Of a DNA stretch of 25,721 bases, positions 1 through 7,696 are shown piece after piece. The notes below the pieces were generated by a model. The model saw nothing but the letters and a program-made list of their open reading frames with translations. It searched no databases and was not told where the DNA came from. The stretch spans positions 1 to 25,721 of the forward strand of contig JALXAI010000102.1 of the NCBI GenBank assembly GCA_026992215.1, read 5' to 3'. Every line of letters begins with the position of its first letter. Position 1 is the first letter of the stretch. The position numbers and the translations under genes were made by a program. The stretch comes from Desulfobacterales bacterium (GTDB lineage: Bacteria > Desulfobacterota > Syntrophobacteria > B119-G9).

Positions 1-1131
1 ACATACTCCTATTTTTCCGGCACAAACAGGATATCTCAAATAACCGGAGCCACATCCCTCAGCTTCAGCTACGACAGCAACGGAAACACCACCTCTATAG
101 GAACCAAAACCTTTACATACAATCAGAACAACCGCCTAATCAAGGTATCGGAAAATGGATCAACCCTTGGAGAATATACTTACAACGGCCTCGGCCAGAG
201 AACAATAAAAACCGTGGGAGGGAAAACAACTATCTTTCATTATGACCGGCTCGGAAACATTATCTCTGAGGAAACACAGGGAGAGGAACTAATAAGAGAC
301 TACATCTACATTGGTCGCACCCGCATAGCCATGGTAGAATCCAGAAGATGCCTCGCTGACATAGACACAGACCATGATGTGGACGGAGCTGATTTAGCGC
401 TCCTTGCGGATGATTATAATCGAACCGACTGCTCGGAAACCTCTCACTGCAGAGGTGACGTAAACGGCGACGGAGTAGTAAACACCGATGATCTAGGTAT
501 TTTAGCCTCTGAGTTCGGGAAAACATCGTGTCCTGATGATAAATTCTACTATTTCCACAACGACCATCTTGGTACTCCACAACGAATCACCGATCAAAAC
601 GGCACCATCGTCTGGTCCGCCAATTACAAGCCCTTCGGAGAAGCAACCGTCACCCTCAGCACCATCTCCAACCCCTTCCGCTTCCCGGGGCAGTATTTTG
701 ACAACGAGACAGGCCTGCACTATAATTACTTTAGGTACTATGAACCGGGAGTGGGGAGGTATTTGAGGCCGGATTTGATTGGGCTGAGTGGAGGAAAAAA
801 TCTTTTTGTCTATGTCCTAAATAATCCTGTTAATTTTGTTGATCCTTTGGGGCTGATAGATAATCCCATTGCAAACCTTCCATCTTTTACAGATGCCTTT
901 CCTAATTCCGATGTCGTAGCACCCGCCGCGGATATTATAGTTGGCGGTATAGAGGCTGGAGCTGCTATAGCCGCTGGAATTGCTGCAGGCGTTTCTTTCG
1001 TAGCAGGGCCTGAATTTTGGTGGATAACAGTACCGGCGGCACCTTTTAGTCTTGAAGCGGGAGTAGATTCATTCAGCAGAATAAAGGGGGGGATTGAAAG
1101 ATTTAACAGTCCCTCACCATGCGATAAATAA
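1..1131 (+). CDS. Rhs/YD-repeat protein, 3' part, with dockerin-like insert and own C-terminal tip
   Basis: The frame is open from base 1, so the gene begins left of the window; the GTG at 214 is only an internal codon. The first 70 codons are YD-type repeats (SYDSNGN, TYNQNNRLIK, TYNGLGQR, FHYDRLGN). The Rhs-associated core follows (YYFHNDHLGTPQ, NPFRFPGQY, ETGLHYNYFRYY, GRYLRPD), then the NNPVNFVDPLGL boundary that precedes variable tips in this family. The core is interrupted by a dockerin-like segment at 349-531. The tip after DPLGL is about 90 residues, Ala/Gly-rich and hydrophobic (around IIVGGIEAGAAIAAGIAAG), and matches no toxin I recognise. Rhs proteins usually form a secreted or surface beta-cage that delivers the tip as a toxin; that role is inferred here. 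A small membrane protein gene follows after 11 nt, in the usual immunity-gene slot. Confidence 0.9.
   Translation, partial: TYSYFSGTNRISQITGATSLSFSYDSNGNTTSIGTKTFTYNQNNRLIKVSENGSTLGEYTYNGLGQRTIKTVGGKTTIFHYDRLGNIISEETQGEELIRDYIYIGRTRIAMVESRRCLADIDTDHDVDGADLALLADDYNRTDCSETSHCRGDVNGDGVVNTDDLGILASEFGKTSCPDDKFYYFHNDHLGTPQRITDQNGTIVWSANYKPFGEATVTLSTISNPFRFPGQYFDNETGLHYNYFRYYEPGVGRYLRPDLIGLSGGKNLFVYVLNNPVNFVDPLGLIDNPIANLPSFTDAFPNSDVVAPAADIIVGGIEAGAAIAAGIAAGVSFVAGPEFWWITVPAAPFSLEAGVDSFSRIKGGIERFNSPSPCDK
78..774 (+). repeat. 697-bp direct repeat, copy 1 (Rhs core)
   Basis: This stretch aligns without net gaps to 1687-2383 at a constant offset of 1609 bases. It runs from the AACGG of the last YD repeats to the codons for RYLRPD; beyond both ends the copies differ completely. 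Over the dockerin-like part (349-531 against 1958-2140) I count 13 differences in 183 bases, while the YD-repeat part at the left is clearly more diverged. Confidence 0.9.
349..531 (+). other. Dockerin-like double Ca-binding segment inside the first Rhs core
   Basis: Two 12-residue EF-hand-like loops with dockerin type I spacing are visible: DIDTDHDVDGAD and DVNGDGVVNTDD. Each has acidic or Asn ligands at positions 1, 3, 5, 9 and 12 and is followed by a short helix (LALLADDYN and LGILASEFG). Four cysteines bracket the loops, at each outer edge and twice in the linker. The segment sits between the IYIGRTRIAMV strand and the YYFHNDHLGTPQ strand of the Rhs core. Dockerins normally bind cohesin domains on a scaffold or cell surface. 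An alternative is a Ca-stabilised structural loop with no cohesin partner. Confidence 0.8.
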
Positions 1132-1142
1132 AAAAGGACATT

Positions 1143-1493
1143 ATGGATAAAGAAAAAATTTATAAAATAACATCTGTAGCTTCTAACTTCATTTTAGTTG
1201 TGGCTATCGTTTTTTTGAGTATTCATCTTATCGCCCCTTTGGTCGGTGGTAAGCTGCTTATCAATGCCTTGATACAATATGCAAGCTGGGCCAGTATAGC
1301 ATTGGTTATAAAAGTTGCCTTAAAGAGAGTTCAAGAAAAGCGTTCTATGAGGCTTCAAGAATACTCAATTATTTGCTTAATGGTCATTGTAAATTTGTGG
1401 ATATGGTTTACCTATCCACTTAATCTCATTCTTAGTATTTTGTGCGTTATATGTCTTGTTTTTTCTTATAAAATGCAGAGAAGCAAGGGATAG
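1143..1493 (+). CDS. Small four-helix membrane protein behind Rhs tip 1, candidate immunity protein
   Basis: The product is 116 residues with four predicted membrane segments at about residues 14-33, 38-58, 73-91 and 92-109, and a basic loop (KRVQEKRSMR) between the second and third. The ATG at 1143 has a good ribosome-binding site (AAAAGGA, 5-6 nt upstream). It lies 11 nt after the Rhs stop on the same strand. In Rhs loci the gene directly behind the tip usually encodes the cognate immunity protein, and membrane immunity proteins often pair with membrane-acting tips. The hydrophobic tip just upstream fits that idea, but the link rests on position only. I recognise no family. Confidence 0.7.
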   Translation: MDKEKIYKITSVASNFILVVAIVFLSIHLIAPLVGGKLLINALIQYASWASIALVIKVALKRVQEKRSMRLQEYSIICLMVIVNLWIWFTYPLNLILSILCVICLVFSYKMQRSKG

Positions 1494-1686
1494 GTATCCT
1501 TTGAGAAAAACAAACATCTAATGATTTTGTCTTAACCGCTTTTCTTTTTTGGGGACGTGGGCGGGAATAGATAATCCAACCAGACGCCGCCACTCGCAAA
1601 GTTGCTCCCTGCCTGGCGTGAACACTTGCGGCTGATTATATAATCAGAATTATTGGATGTTGCCGCCGTGTACAGCGAGGTGGTAA
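1494..1686 (+). other. Junction between the two Rhs copies, no gene
   Basis: This stretch separates the first immunity-like gene from the duplicated core. It shows no coding pattern. In the frame of the second Rhs copy there is a TGA at 1619-1621 and unrelated codons until homology begins near 1687, so the second copy truly lacks its N-terminal part. Confidence 0.6.
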
Positions 1687-2383
1687 CAACGGAAATACAA
1701 CACTTATGGGAAGCATGACTTTCACGTACAATCAAAGCAACCGCCTGATAAGGACGTCGCAGAGCGAATCGACTCTTCGAGAACACACATATAACGCTTT
1801 CGGTCAGAGATTCAAAAAGGTGGCTAACGGGAAAACAACTATCTTTCATTACGACCGGTTCGGAAACATTATCTCTGAGGAAACACCCGGGGAGGAAGTA
1901 ATAAGAGACTACATCTACATTGGTCGCAATCGCATCGCTATGGTTAAATCCAGAAGATGCCTGGCTGACATAGACACAGACCATGATGTGGACGGAGCTG
2001 ATTTAGCGCTCCTTGCGGATGATTATGATCGAACCGATTGTTCCGAAGCCTCTCCCTGCGTCGGTGACGTAAACGGCGACGGAGTAGTAAACACCGATGA
2101 TCTAGGTATTTTAGCCTCTGAGTTCGGAAGAACATTGTGTCCCGAGGACAAATTCTACTACTTCCATAATGATCACCTTAGTACTCCACAACGGGTCACC
2201 GATCAAAACGGCACCATCGTCTGGTCTGCCAATTATGTACCCTTCGGAGAAGCAACCGTCACCCACAACACCATCTCCAACCCTTTCCGCTTCCCTGGGC
2301 AGTATTTTGACAACGAGACAGGCCTGCACTACAACTACTTCAGGTACTATGATCCAGGAGTGGGGAGGTATTTGAGGCCGGAT
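1687..2383 (+). repeat. 697-bp direct repeat, copy 2 (Rhs core)
   Basis: Partner of 78-774, same orientation, no net gap. Homology stops right after the codons for RYLRPD, which is the usual boundary between conserved Rhs core and variable tip. This is the pattern expected when tips with partial cores are added behind an existing Rhs gene. Confidence 0.9.
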
Positions 2384-2833
2384 CCGCTTTTTTTCAAAAA
2401 ACTATCCGATAAGTACCAGTTCGCTCATAATAATCCAATCACTAGCTACGACTCAAAGGGTCTGATTGCTGCAACTATGACTGAATCACTGACATTGGCA
2501 ATTGAAACTACAGGAGTTACCCCTCTAGTTGTCCACCCTTCACTAGGATTGGCTGTTTTTATTGTATTATCTACTCCAAGTGAGACAGCAGGACCAGAAC
2601 TAGATATGCAGACTCCACCATACGATTCAAACCAACTAATCGCCTCAATAGAAGTACAGACTGGTCCGAGGGAGATGCCTGATTTGTCATACACACCAGA
2701 GAGTTGTAGACTTCGTTTTGAAGCCTGTAGAAGAGCGGCAAAAATAAAGTACCCTTGCCAGGCTAGAAAAAGAAATTGGGAAATTGTTAAATGTTGGATA
2801 GGATTCATCATGTGCTTAATAAGTAATCTGTAA
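1706..2833 (+). CDS. 5'-truncated Rhs core with dockerin-like insert and a different Cys-rich tip (orphan Rhs)
   Basis: This ORF repeats the Rhs core of the first gene (TYNQSNRLIR, FHYDRFGN, YYFHNDHLSTPQ, NPFRFPGQY, GRYLRPD) with the same dockerin-like insert. The open frame starts only at 1622, after a TGA, and the ATG at 1706 has no ribosome-binding site. It is probably a silent or recombination-dependent orphan copy rather than an independently expressed gene. After RYLRPD it diverges: a weak boundary (NNPITSYDSKGL replaces the canonical NPVNFVDPLGL) leads to a tip of about 120 residues. The tip starts hydrophobic and ends basic and cysteine-rich (SCRLRFEACRR, KYPCQARKRNW, VKCWIGFIMC; five Cys in the last 43 residues). 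No known toxin motif was recognised. A TPR gene follows after 19 nt. Confidence 0.8.
   Translation: MGSMTFTYNQSNRLIRTSQSESTLREHTYNAFGQRFKKVANGKTTIFHYDRFGNIISEETPGEEVIRDYIYIGRNRIAMVKSRRCLADIDTDHDVDGADLALLADDYDRTDCSEASPCVGDVNGDGVVNTDDLGILASEFGRTLCPEDKFYYFHNDHLSTPQRVTDQNGTIVWSANYVPFGEATVTHNTISNPFRFPGQYFDNETGLHYNYFRYYDPGVGRYLRPDPLFFKKLSDKYQFAHNNPITSYDSKGLIAATMTESLTLAIETTGVTPLVVHPSLGLAVFIVLSTPSETAGPELDMQTPPYDSNQLIASIEVQTGPREMPDLSYTPESCRLRFEACRRAAKIKYPCQARKRNWEIVKCWIGFIMCLISNL
1958..2140 (+). other. Dockerin-like double Ca-binding segment inside the second Rhs core
   Basis: Same two loops as in the first copy (DIDTDHDVDGAD and DVNGDGVVNTDD) and the same four flanking cysteines. All Ca-ligand positions are kept; the few differences fall in the linker (TDCSEASPCV against TDCSETSHCR) and at the right edge. 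Confidence 0.8.
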
Positions 2834-2852
2834 CAAGTATGGGATACAACCG

Positions 2853-3197
2853 ATGAAGCGTTTGATATCTGAAATTAGAAGTAGCTGGCATCATGGTAAA
2901 GGAGAAAAGTACTCTAGGAAAGGTCAACAGGAGAAAGCACTTCAACATTTTCTGGAAGCATTAAATCAAGCACAAAAAACGGACAACGAAGGATCAATTG
3001 CCGTGGAGTTAGAATCTATAGGTGTCACGTATCTTAGGCTTGGGAAGTATGCTTTTGCCAAGAGATACTTATTCCAAGCCCTGAAGGTTTTTTCTGAATT
3101 ATCAAATCGAGAGGATAACAGCTACTTTTCCAGTCGAGTGGAAGAGATAAGAAAATTATTAGAACATTGCGATCACCACTTGTCGGTATCCGATTAA
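2853..3197 (+). CDS. Small TPR protein behind Rhs tip 2, candidate immunity or partner protein
   Basis: The 114-residue product has two tetratricopeptide-type helical hairpins: about residues 12-45 (G-x-x-Y near 17-20, then ALQHFLEAL) and 51-84 (SIGVTYLRLGKY, then AKRYLFQALKVF), with a short charged tail. There is no signal peptide or membrane segment, so it should be cytoplasmic. The ATG at 2853 has only a weak GGGA upstream. It follows the second Rhs tip by 19 nt on the same strand, the position of an immunity gene. TPR folds bind proteins and could mask a toxin tip, but this is inference from position. Other small TPR regulators would look the same. Confidence 0.65.
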   Translation: MKRLISEIRSSWHHGKGEKYSRKGQQEKALQHFLEALNQAQKTDNEGSIAVELESIGVTYLRLGKYAFAKRYLFQALKVFSELSNREDNSYFSSRVEEIRKLLEHCDHHLSVSD

Positions 3198-3489
3198 TAA
3201 CTACGAAACAATCAGTGGAAACACTATTTAGAGGATACCATAAAAAACCTGAGATAGTGCAAGAATTTTTCTGTAAAAAGGTGGTTAGTCTTTCTGAGAA
3301 GAGACTTCACTTCGGTCTGCTTTGACTGTGCCCTCAAAGTTGGTGGCCATGACCTCTGCCGGCAGCAAATTTTACCATATCGAGATTACACTCAGTTCAC
3401 GGCCTCCCTCCCGATCTCGGTTTTCCCCATACATCCGATAAGGACAAGCCATGGTCTACTACATTCAATTTTACAGAAAGAATGTTACA
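3198..3489. other. Intergenic stretch with a dispersed repeat
   Basis: This gap separates the Rhs locus from the convergent radical SAM gene. Its only recognisable content is the 92-bp dispersed repeat at 3253-3344. I see no terminator hairpin with a T-run and no RNA gene. Confidence 0.5.
3253..3344 (+). repeat. 92-bp dispersed direct repeat, copy 1
   Basis: It aligns without gaps to 9300-9391 in the same orientation. I count 14 mismatches in 92 positions, about 85% identity. Both copies begin GATAG(T/C)GCAAGAATTTTTCT and end AAAG(T/C)TGGT, and both lie outside genes. No terminal inverted repeats are obvious. Confidence 0.8.
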
Positions 3490-5052
3490 CTACTCTAAAG
3501 AACCGACACTGTTCATTATCTCGATAAGTTTGCGCTTATAGTATGAGTGCTTGGCTGCAACATCACTCCTGATGGTTTTTAATACTTCATAACCATCTCC
3601 ACGATCTCGTTGTGAACTAAATATATCAACTAACCTTCTCGTTGTTTCGATAAAGAGCATATTGCTTTCGGCAATGTATTCGTCTGCTGCCTTATCCAGG
3701 TTTCTGAACGCAGACGTCTTAGGGTAGTATTTACTATATACCAGCAAGTAATACCTTGTCCATCTAGCGGTATTTAACAGACCTTCGTGCTTCCCAATCC
3801 AGTCCCCAAAACAGAGAGTCATAAACGAGTAAAAACGGTCCAAAGAAGCGTCCAGGAAATTGTAATCCTCAAATCCGGGCTTACCCTTGAGCCTTCCCTC
3901 GCTCCGAAGTTCTTTTTCGATCCTGGTTTCTGCATAAGGAAGCATTTTGCAGAAAGTGATCGGAGAAGAACCATCGCCGCAAATTTTCACCAAGAAGTCG
4001 AGATTTTCCACCACTGACTGAAATGTAGTCGCCGGGTGAAAGAGCATAAACCCAAAGTCATACCGTATGTTCAGTTTCTTGAGCGTGGTAACGGCCCGAA
4101 TATTTGTCTCAGCCGTCATCCGCTTGTTCATCAGACGAAGCCCACTATCCGAACCGTGTTCGATGCCGAGATAGACGAGAAACAAGCCCGAATCTCTCAT
4201 CAGTTTGAATAACTCGGGATGAATTTCGTCAGACCTGCAATTGATCTTCCATAATATCTTGTCGCTCAATCCTTTTTCGACCAACAATTCGCAAAAACGA
4301 GCCGTCCAGTCTTTTTCCCTCCGTGTGGTCACGGGAAAATCATCGTCCTGGAACATGAACACCATGCAATCTTTTTCCTGGTAAAGCAATTCCATCTCTC
4401 TCACCACCATCTCGGGGCGTCTCACCCGCTTAACCGGCCCCTTGGGTTTGGAGTAGAATTCTCGGATGCTACAAAAGGAGCAATTATAATAACATCCCCG
4501 TCCGGCTAGAAGTGTGGCGTACTTTCTCCCCAGAGCATACTCTTTAAAAGGCTGTCGAACAGGGGCCGGAAAATTGTCCAGGTTTTCTTCCAGCGGGCGT
4601 AGCGGATTGGCAGTGACAGAACCATTGTCTCGATAAGCAATCCCTTTGATCTGTTTCCATTCTTTCCCCGAGAAAATAAGCTGTGCCAACTCCAGGAATG
4701 TGTACTCCCCCTCAAATAACACTACCGAATCGAGGTCGGGAATCATATCCAAAAGCGCAGTATATCTCAGGCTGGGGTAATGCCCGCCTGCGGTAAAGTG
4801 ACAATTCACCCTATTTTCTCTAAGATAACTTATCAAATCTCGGAAATCGTCGATATGGTATTGAAATATGATCGAGAAACCAACGATTGACGGATTATGG
4901 CGAATTATCTGTTGAAGGATACGTTCTTTTCCCGCGCGAAAGTCAATTATCTTCACATCAATCTTATTCTGCAGCAGTATCGAAGCTATGTATCCCACAC
5001 CCAGGTTATCCTGCTCCAAGAATGCGACGAAAAACACGGATCTATCGCGCAT
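3490..5052 (-). CDS. B12-binding domain radical SAM protein
   Basis: The product is 520 residues from the ATG at 5052, chosen because AAGGAG lies 7 nt upstream; a TTG 36 nt further out has no such site. The N-terminal 140 residues look like a cobalamin-binding Rossmann fold (GVGYIASILL, SIVGFSIIF, HFTAGGHYPSL, VVLFEGEYTF), without a DxHxxG motif. The radical SAM core begins at CYYNCSFC (Cys187, Cys191, Cys194), which ligates the 4Fe-4S cluster that cleaves S-adenosylmethionine. Members of this class methylate unactivated carbons or rearrange lipids, cofactors and natural products. Nothing nearby suggests a substrate: the gene stands alone, convergent with the Rhs locus. The last 150 residues are helical and of no recognised family. 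Confidence 0.88.
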   Translation of the reverse strand: MRDRSVFFVAFLEQDNLGVGYIASILLQNKIDVKIIDFRAGKERILQQIIRHNPSIVGFSIIFQYHIDDFRDLISYLRENRVNCHFTAGGHYPSLRYTALLDMIPDLDSVVLFEGEYTFLELAQLIFSGKEWKQIKGIAYRDNGSVTANPLRPLEENLDNFPAPVRQPFKEYALGRKYATLLAGRGCYYNCSFCSIREFYSKPKGPVKRVRRPEMVVREMELLYQEKDCMVFMFQDDDFPVTTRREKDWTARFCELLVEKGLSDKILWKINCRSDEIHPELFKLMRDSGLFLVYLGIEHGSDSGLRLMNKRMTAETNIRAVTTLKKLNIRYDFGFMLFHPATTFQSVVENLDFLVKICGDGSSPITFCKMLPYAETRIEKELRSEGRLKGKPGFEDYNFLDASLDRFYSFMTLCFGDWIGKHEGLLNTARWTRYYLLVYSKYYPKTSAFRNLDKAADEYIAESNMLFIETTRRLVDIFSSQRDRGDGYEVLKTIRSDVAAKHSYYKRKLIEIMNSVGSLE

Positions 5053-5435
5053 GGCGCTCTCCTTGTAAGGTGCAGCAAACCATCTCAATCAGGAGTTGGC
5101 GAATTTTACGAATCAAAATGGTGTATATGCTCGTGTAATTAATAGGTTACGTCTAAACGTTCCCTAAGACCCCACCAGCCACCCGGGAGTCAAAAGATTC
5201 CGGGATCTGGGCCAGCGGAGGAGATGGTTCTCCAATCAAACGCTGGTGCTTGTGTGCTCCGACTGTCCTGATGGAACTGAAATGGATCTTTTGCATTTGT
5301 TTCACCACTGTCGTGGACGACGCACCCACGCAGGCTCGGTGGAGCCTTGTTTTGTAATTTCCTCTCAGAAACTCCCCAGGTTCACATCGGAAATTTTGGA
5401 GCCCTGGAAGTTGCGTTTCTATTGATTTCTCCTGC
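5053..5435. other. Intergenic, no feature recognised
   Basis: This gap lies between the radical SAM start and the end of the small minus-strand ORF. Apart from the AAGGAG site next to 5052 I see no gene, RNA, repeat shared with the rest of the window, or terminator. Confidence 0.4.
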
Positions 5436-5654
5436 CTATCTCACGATCTTGGCAATTTGTTGGTACATCTGTTGTTCGGCTCGTTTCATCTGAATTTCCA
5501 GTTCTGCAACTTTTGCCATGGTTTCCGCCTTTATACGGTATATTTCTTTGATAATGCTTTCCTCTAGCCTGACAGCTATCCAGGGAGGAGGATCCATAAC
5601 CCATTCCTTCGACAGAAACACTGATTCCGAATTGGCCAATCTAAAATCATCCAT
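5436..5654 (-). CDS. Small hypothetical protein with C-terminal coiled coil
   Basis: The product is 72 residues. The ATG at 5654 is preceded by AAAGGAG with about 6 nt spacing, a strong reason to believe the gene is real; the ORF extends 6 codons further upstream but without a better site. The first half contains SKEWVMDPPPWIAVRLEES. The second half (about residues 33-72) is a continuous amphipathic helix rich in Glu, Lys, Gln and Met, consistent with a short coiled coil. There is no signal peptide or cysteine. I recognise no family, and no neighbour lies within several hundred bases. Confidence 0.5.
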   Translation of the reverse strand: MDDFRLANSESVFLSKEWVMDPPPWIAVRLEESIIKEIYRIKAETMAKVAELEIQMKRAEQQMYQQIAKIVR

Positions 5655-7109
5655 GACTACTCCTTTCTTCATTTATGTTGAATTTGTTTTTACGTCCTTC
5701 GATACCTGGTCACACAATATCGCGTAGCAAGCACGCTTTGTAGCGTTGAGGATACGTCGGTGTGAAACACTGCGCATCGCCAATCCCTTGATGTAGACTC
5801 CATCTCTGACGTTTTATTGCGCTGTCCCCTTTCATGTGGAGCTGAGGGTTCTTAGCTTTCATTGTGACATCCAACGTATAGAGCCCAGCCTTAAATGAAC
5901 AACTGGAAGAACCATTTCTTCCACCAACATTGTTCATGGCTTATTTTTAATCACCTCCCTTCTGCATTTGTTGGTTGTGTCTGCTGCTTCGCTCTGCGTG
6001 ACCGGGTAAGCCAAGGGGCACACACCCCTTTCCCACTTAAAAACCAACACGTGATACTTCCGCTTTGTATGGCTCAAGGGCTCATAAATCGCCGTTACGA
6101 TAAAACTCTGCCGCGTAGTGGCTTCGTCCAACAATTGAATCCACTGCTAACCATTCGTTAAGTATCCATATATCCTATTGATATTGGTACCTAAAAAGAC
6201 GATGCCTTCTCCCAAACGAGGTTAGTCTTTGCCTCGTAAACCGGTTTTCTGAGTCAAATCCTGCAAGTTGGCGATATATTAAACAATGTATTTGTTGTAT
6301 ACTGGCAAAAAGAGAGAACTTAACCGCCGAATTTAGCTGGCCGGCTTGAGGAAGTGATGATTAAGAGTGTCTCCACCAACAGAATAAGGGAAAGTTAAGC
6401 TGCTTTTGCCCAAACCTATTTGTTTTGCTTACAACTTTCAGAGAGGTTCCCGTTAGAAAATTTCCGATTCATCGTAGTCGGATGGCTCTCCCCCCGGAAG
6501 GTTTGAGATATCCACCCCAAATACGAGTGAAAAAAACTCTTGTAAAACGATAACATATCCGTTCATTTTATCAAGCAAAAAATAAGTAGGAGATATGGCC
6601 CCCCCAAATACGGGGTTGATGCCTCTGCTCGGGGCATTCTTATTTATCCGGGCAAACTTGTGGAGTCAATATGCCGGAAGCGGGATTGCGGCCGTATTTG
6701 CAAGCCATGGATATTAGGATCAACATAAATGGCCGCCCGCCGTCACCGGGCGGGGCGAGGGAAGTGCCATGGATAAATATTGTGATTGAGAGGCTATAAC
6801 GCGCAGTTAAGTATGGAGATATATGGCTCCCACAGTAAGTATTTCGAGTACCTTGAAATTCTTATGGATCCCCTTCTTCCCTCTATCTACCTCTTCACAC
6901 ATTGTCCGGCTTTGGGTCCCGTTTTAACCCCAAGCTGATTAACGGAAAACCTGTGTATTGGAAATACCTCGGATTCTGTTATAATTTCCGAAAAGGCGCT
7001 TTTGTTGTCGTGTGAATGATTTCGCCTTTTGCCTTGATCCGGGACGGCCGTGACAGCGAAGCCAGAGTGGATTTTTATATGGACAGGAGCAGTTATTACT
7101 GGGGGTGGC
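5655..7109. other. Long gap with little coding evidence
   Basis: About 1.4 kb between the small ORF and the first Slp gene. Two minus-strand ORFs, 5934-6134 and 5710-5937, overlap by 4 nt (ATGA) but lack ribosome-binding sites and resemble nothing I know. A GC-rich hairpin (CCGCCCG/CGGGCGG, 6733-6753) has no T-run behind it. A promoter for the Slp genes lies at the right end. The stretch may hold decayed genes or an unrecognised RNA. Confidence 0.4.
6958..6985 (+). promoter_or_regulatory. Candidate sigma70-type promoter for the Slp pair
   Basis: TTGGAA (6958-6963), 16 nt, then a perfect TATAAT (6980-6985). It lies about 125 nt before the chosen start of the first lipoprotein gene. Just downstream is an 8-bp inverted repeat (AAAAGGCG at 6991-6998 and CGCCTTTT at 7023-7030) that would form a stem in the leader. 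Confidence 0.45.
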
Positions 7110-7640
7110 ATGAGAAAGAGGACCGAGCGATTCATTTCTGATATGTTGACTGGGAGCATCGTTTTCCTTTCGTTAGTCTGTTTGCTGGGGATATCTGGCT
7201 GTGCCACGGGAGTGTCAAAACGCTCCCTGTCCATGGTTGACTTTCATGGAACATTTTCCCAGTTGCAAGATCATCCCGAATTCTTTGTTGGTAAGGTTGT
7301 CCTTCTGGGCGGAAAGGTGATAGAGACAAAGGCTTCGTCGGGCCATTCGGAAATTACAGTCTTGGAATTGCCACTAGGAGCGGGGAACAGGCCATTGGAT
7401 ACCGACCGTTCCGCCGGTCGTTTCCTGGTGTGGATAAGTCGCTATCTCGATCCCGAAATATATAAGGGCGGGACTTTCCTGACGGTGGTTGGGAAGGTTA
7501 TGGGAAGTGAACAGCGATTGGTTGGAAATTATAACTATCGATACCCCGTATTGGGCCTCATAGAGGCGAAAACGTGGAAAAAACTTCGGCCACCCTATTC
7601 GAACGTACACATTGGCGTGGGAGTCGGGGCGGTATTTTGA
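7110..7640 (+). CDS. Slp-family outer-membrane lipoprotein, first of a tandem pair
   Basis: The product is 176 residues from ATG 7110. An upstream ATG at 7050 would put 20 residues before the signal peptide and is less likely; the site before 7110 is G-rich but weak. A basic N-terminus, a hydrophobic stretch and the lipobox ISGC (Cys31) mark a lipoprotein. The mature part shows the Slp pattern: HPEFFVGKVVLLGGKV, SEITVLELPL, SAGRFLVWISRYLDPEIY, TVVGKVMGSE, NYNYRYPVLGL. Slp of Escherichia coli is a stationary-phase and acid-linked outer-membrane lipoprotein of unclear mechanism. A paralogue follows after 56 nt, so the two are probably co-transcribed. Confidence 0.85.
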   Translation: MRKRTERFISDMLTGSIVFLSLVCLLGISGCATGVSKRSLSMVDFHGTFSQLQDHPEFFVGKVVLLGGKVIETKASSGHSEITVLELPLGAGNRPLDTDRSAGRFLVWISRYLDPEIYKGGTFLTVVGKVMGSEQRLVGNYNYRYPVLGLIEAKTWKKLRPPYSNVHIGVGVGAVF

Positions 7641-7696
7641 TCCGGCCCCCCTAACTCATCAAAGCACGCGTCTACGGCCGAGACGGAGAGGGTGTA

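Noticed and set aside
5710..6134. Two minus-strand ORFs overlapping by 4 nt as a coupled gene pair
   Set aside because: No ribosome-binding sites, low-complexity-free but unfamiliar sequences, and no domain pattern; kept only as a remark on the gap.
6733..6753. GC-rich hairpin as a terminator
   Set aside because: No T-run follows and no gene ends nearby on either strand.
6887..7234. 115-codon minus-strand ORF opposite the first Slp gene
   Set aside because: It overlaps a well-supported lipoprotein gene and its translation has no protein-like pattern.
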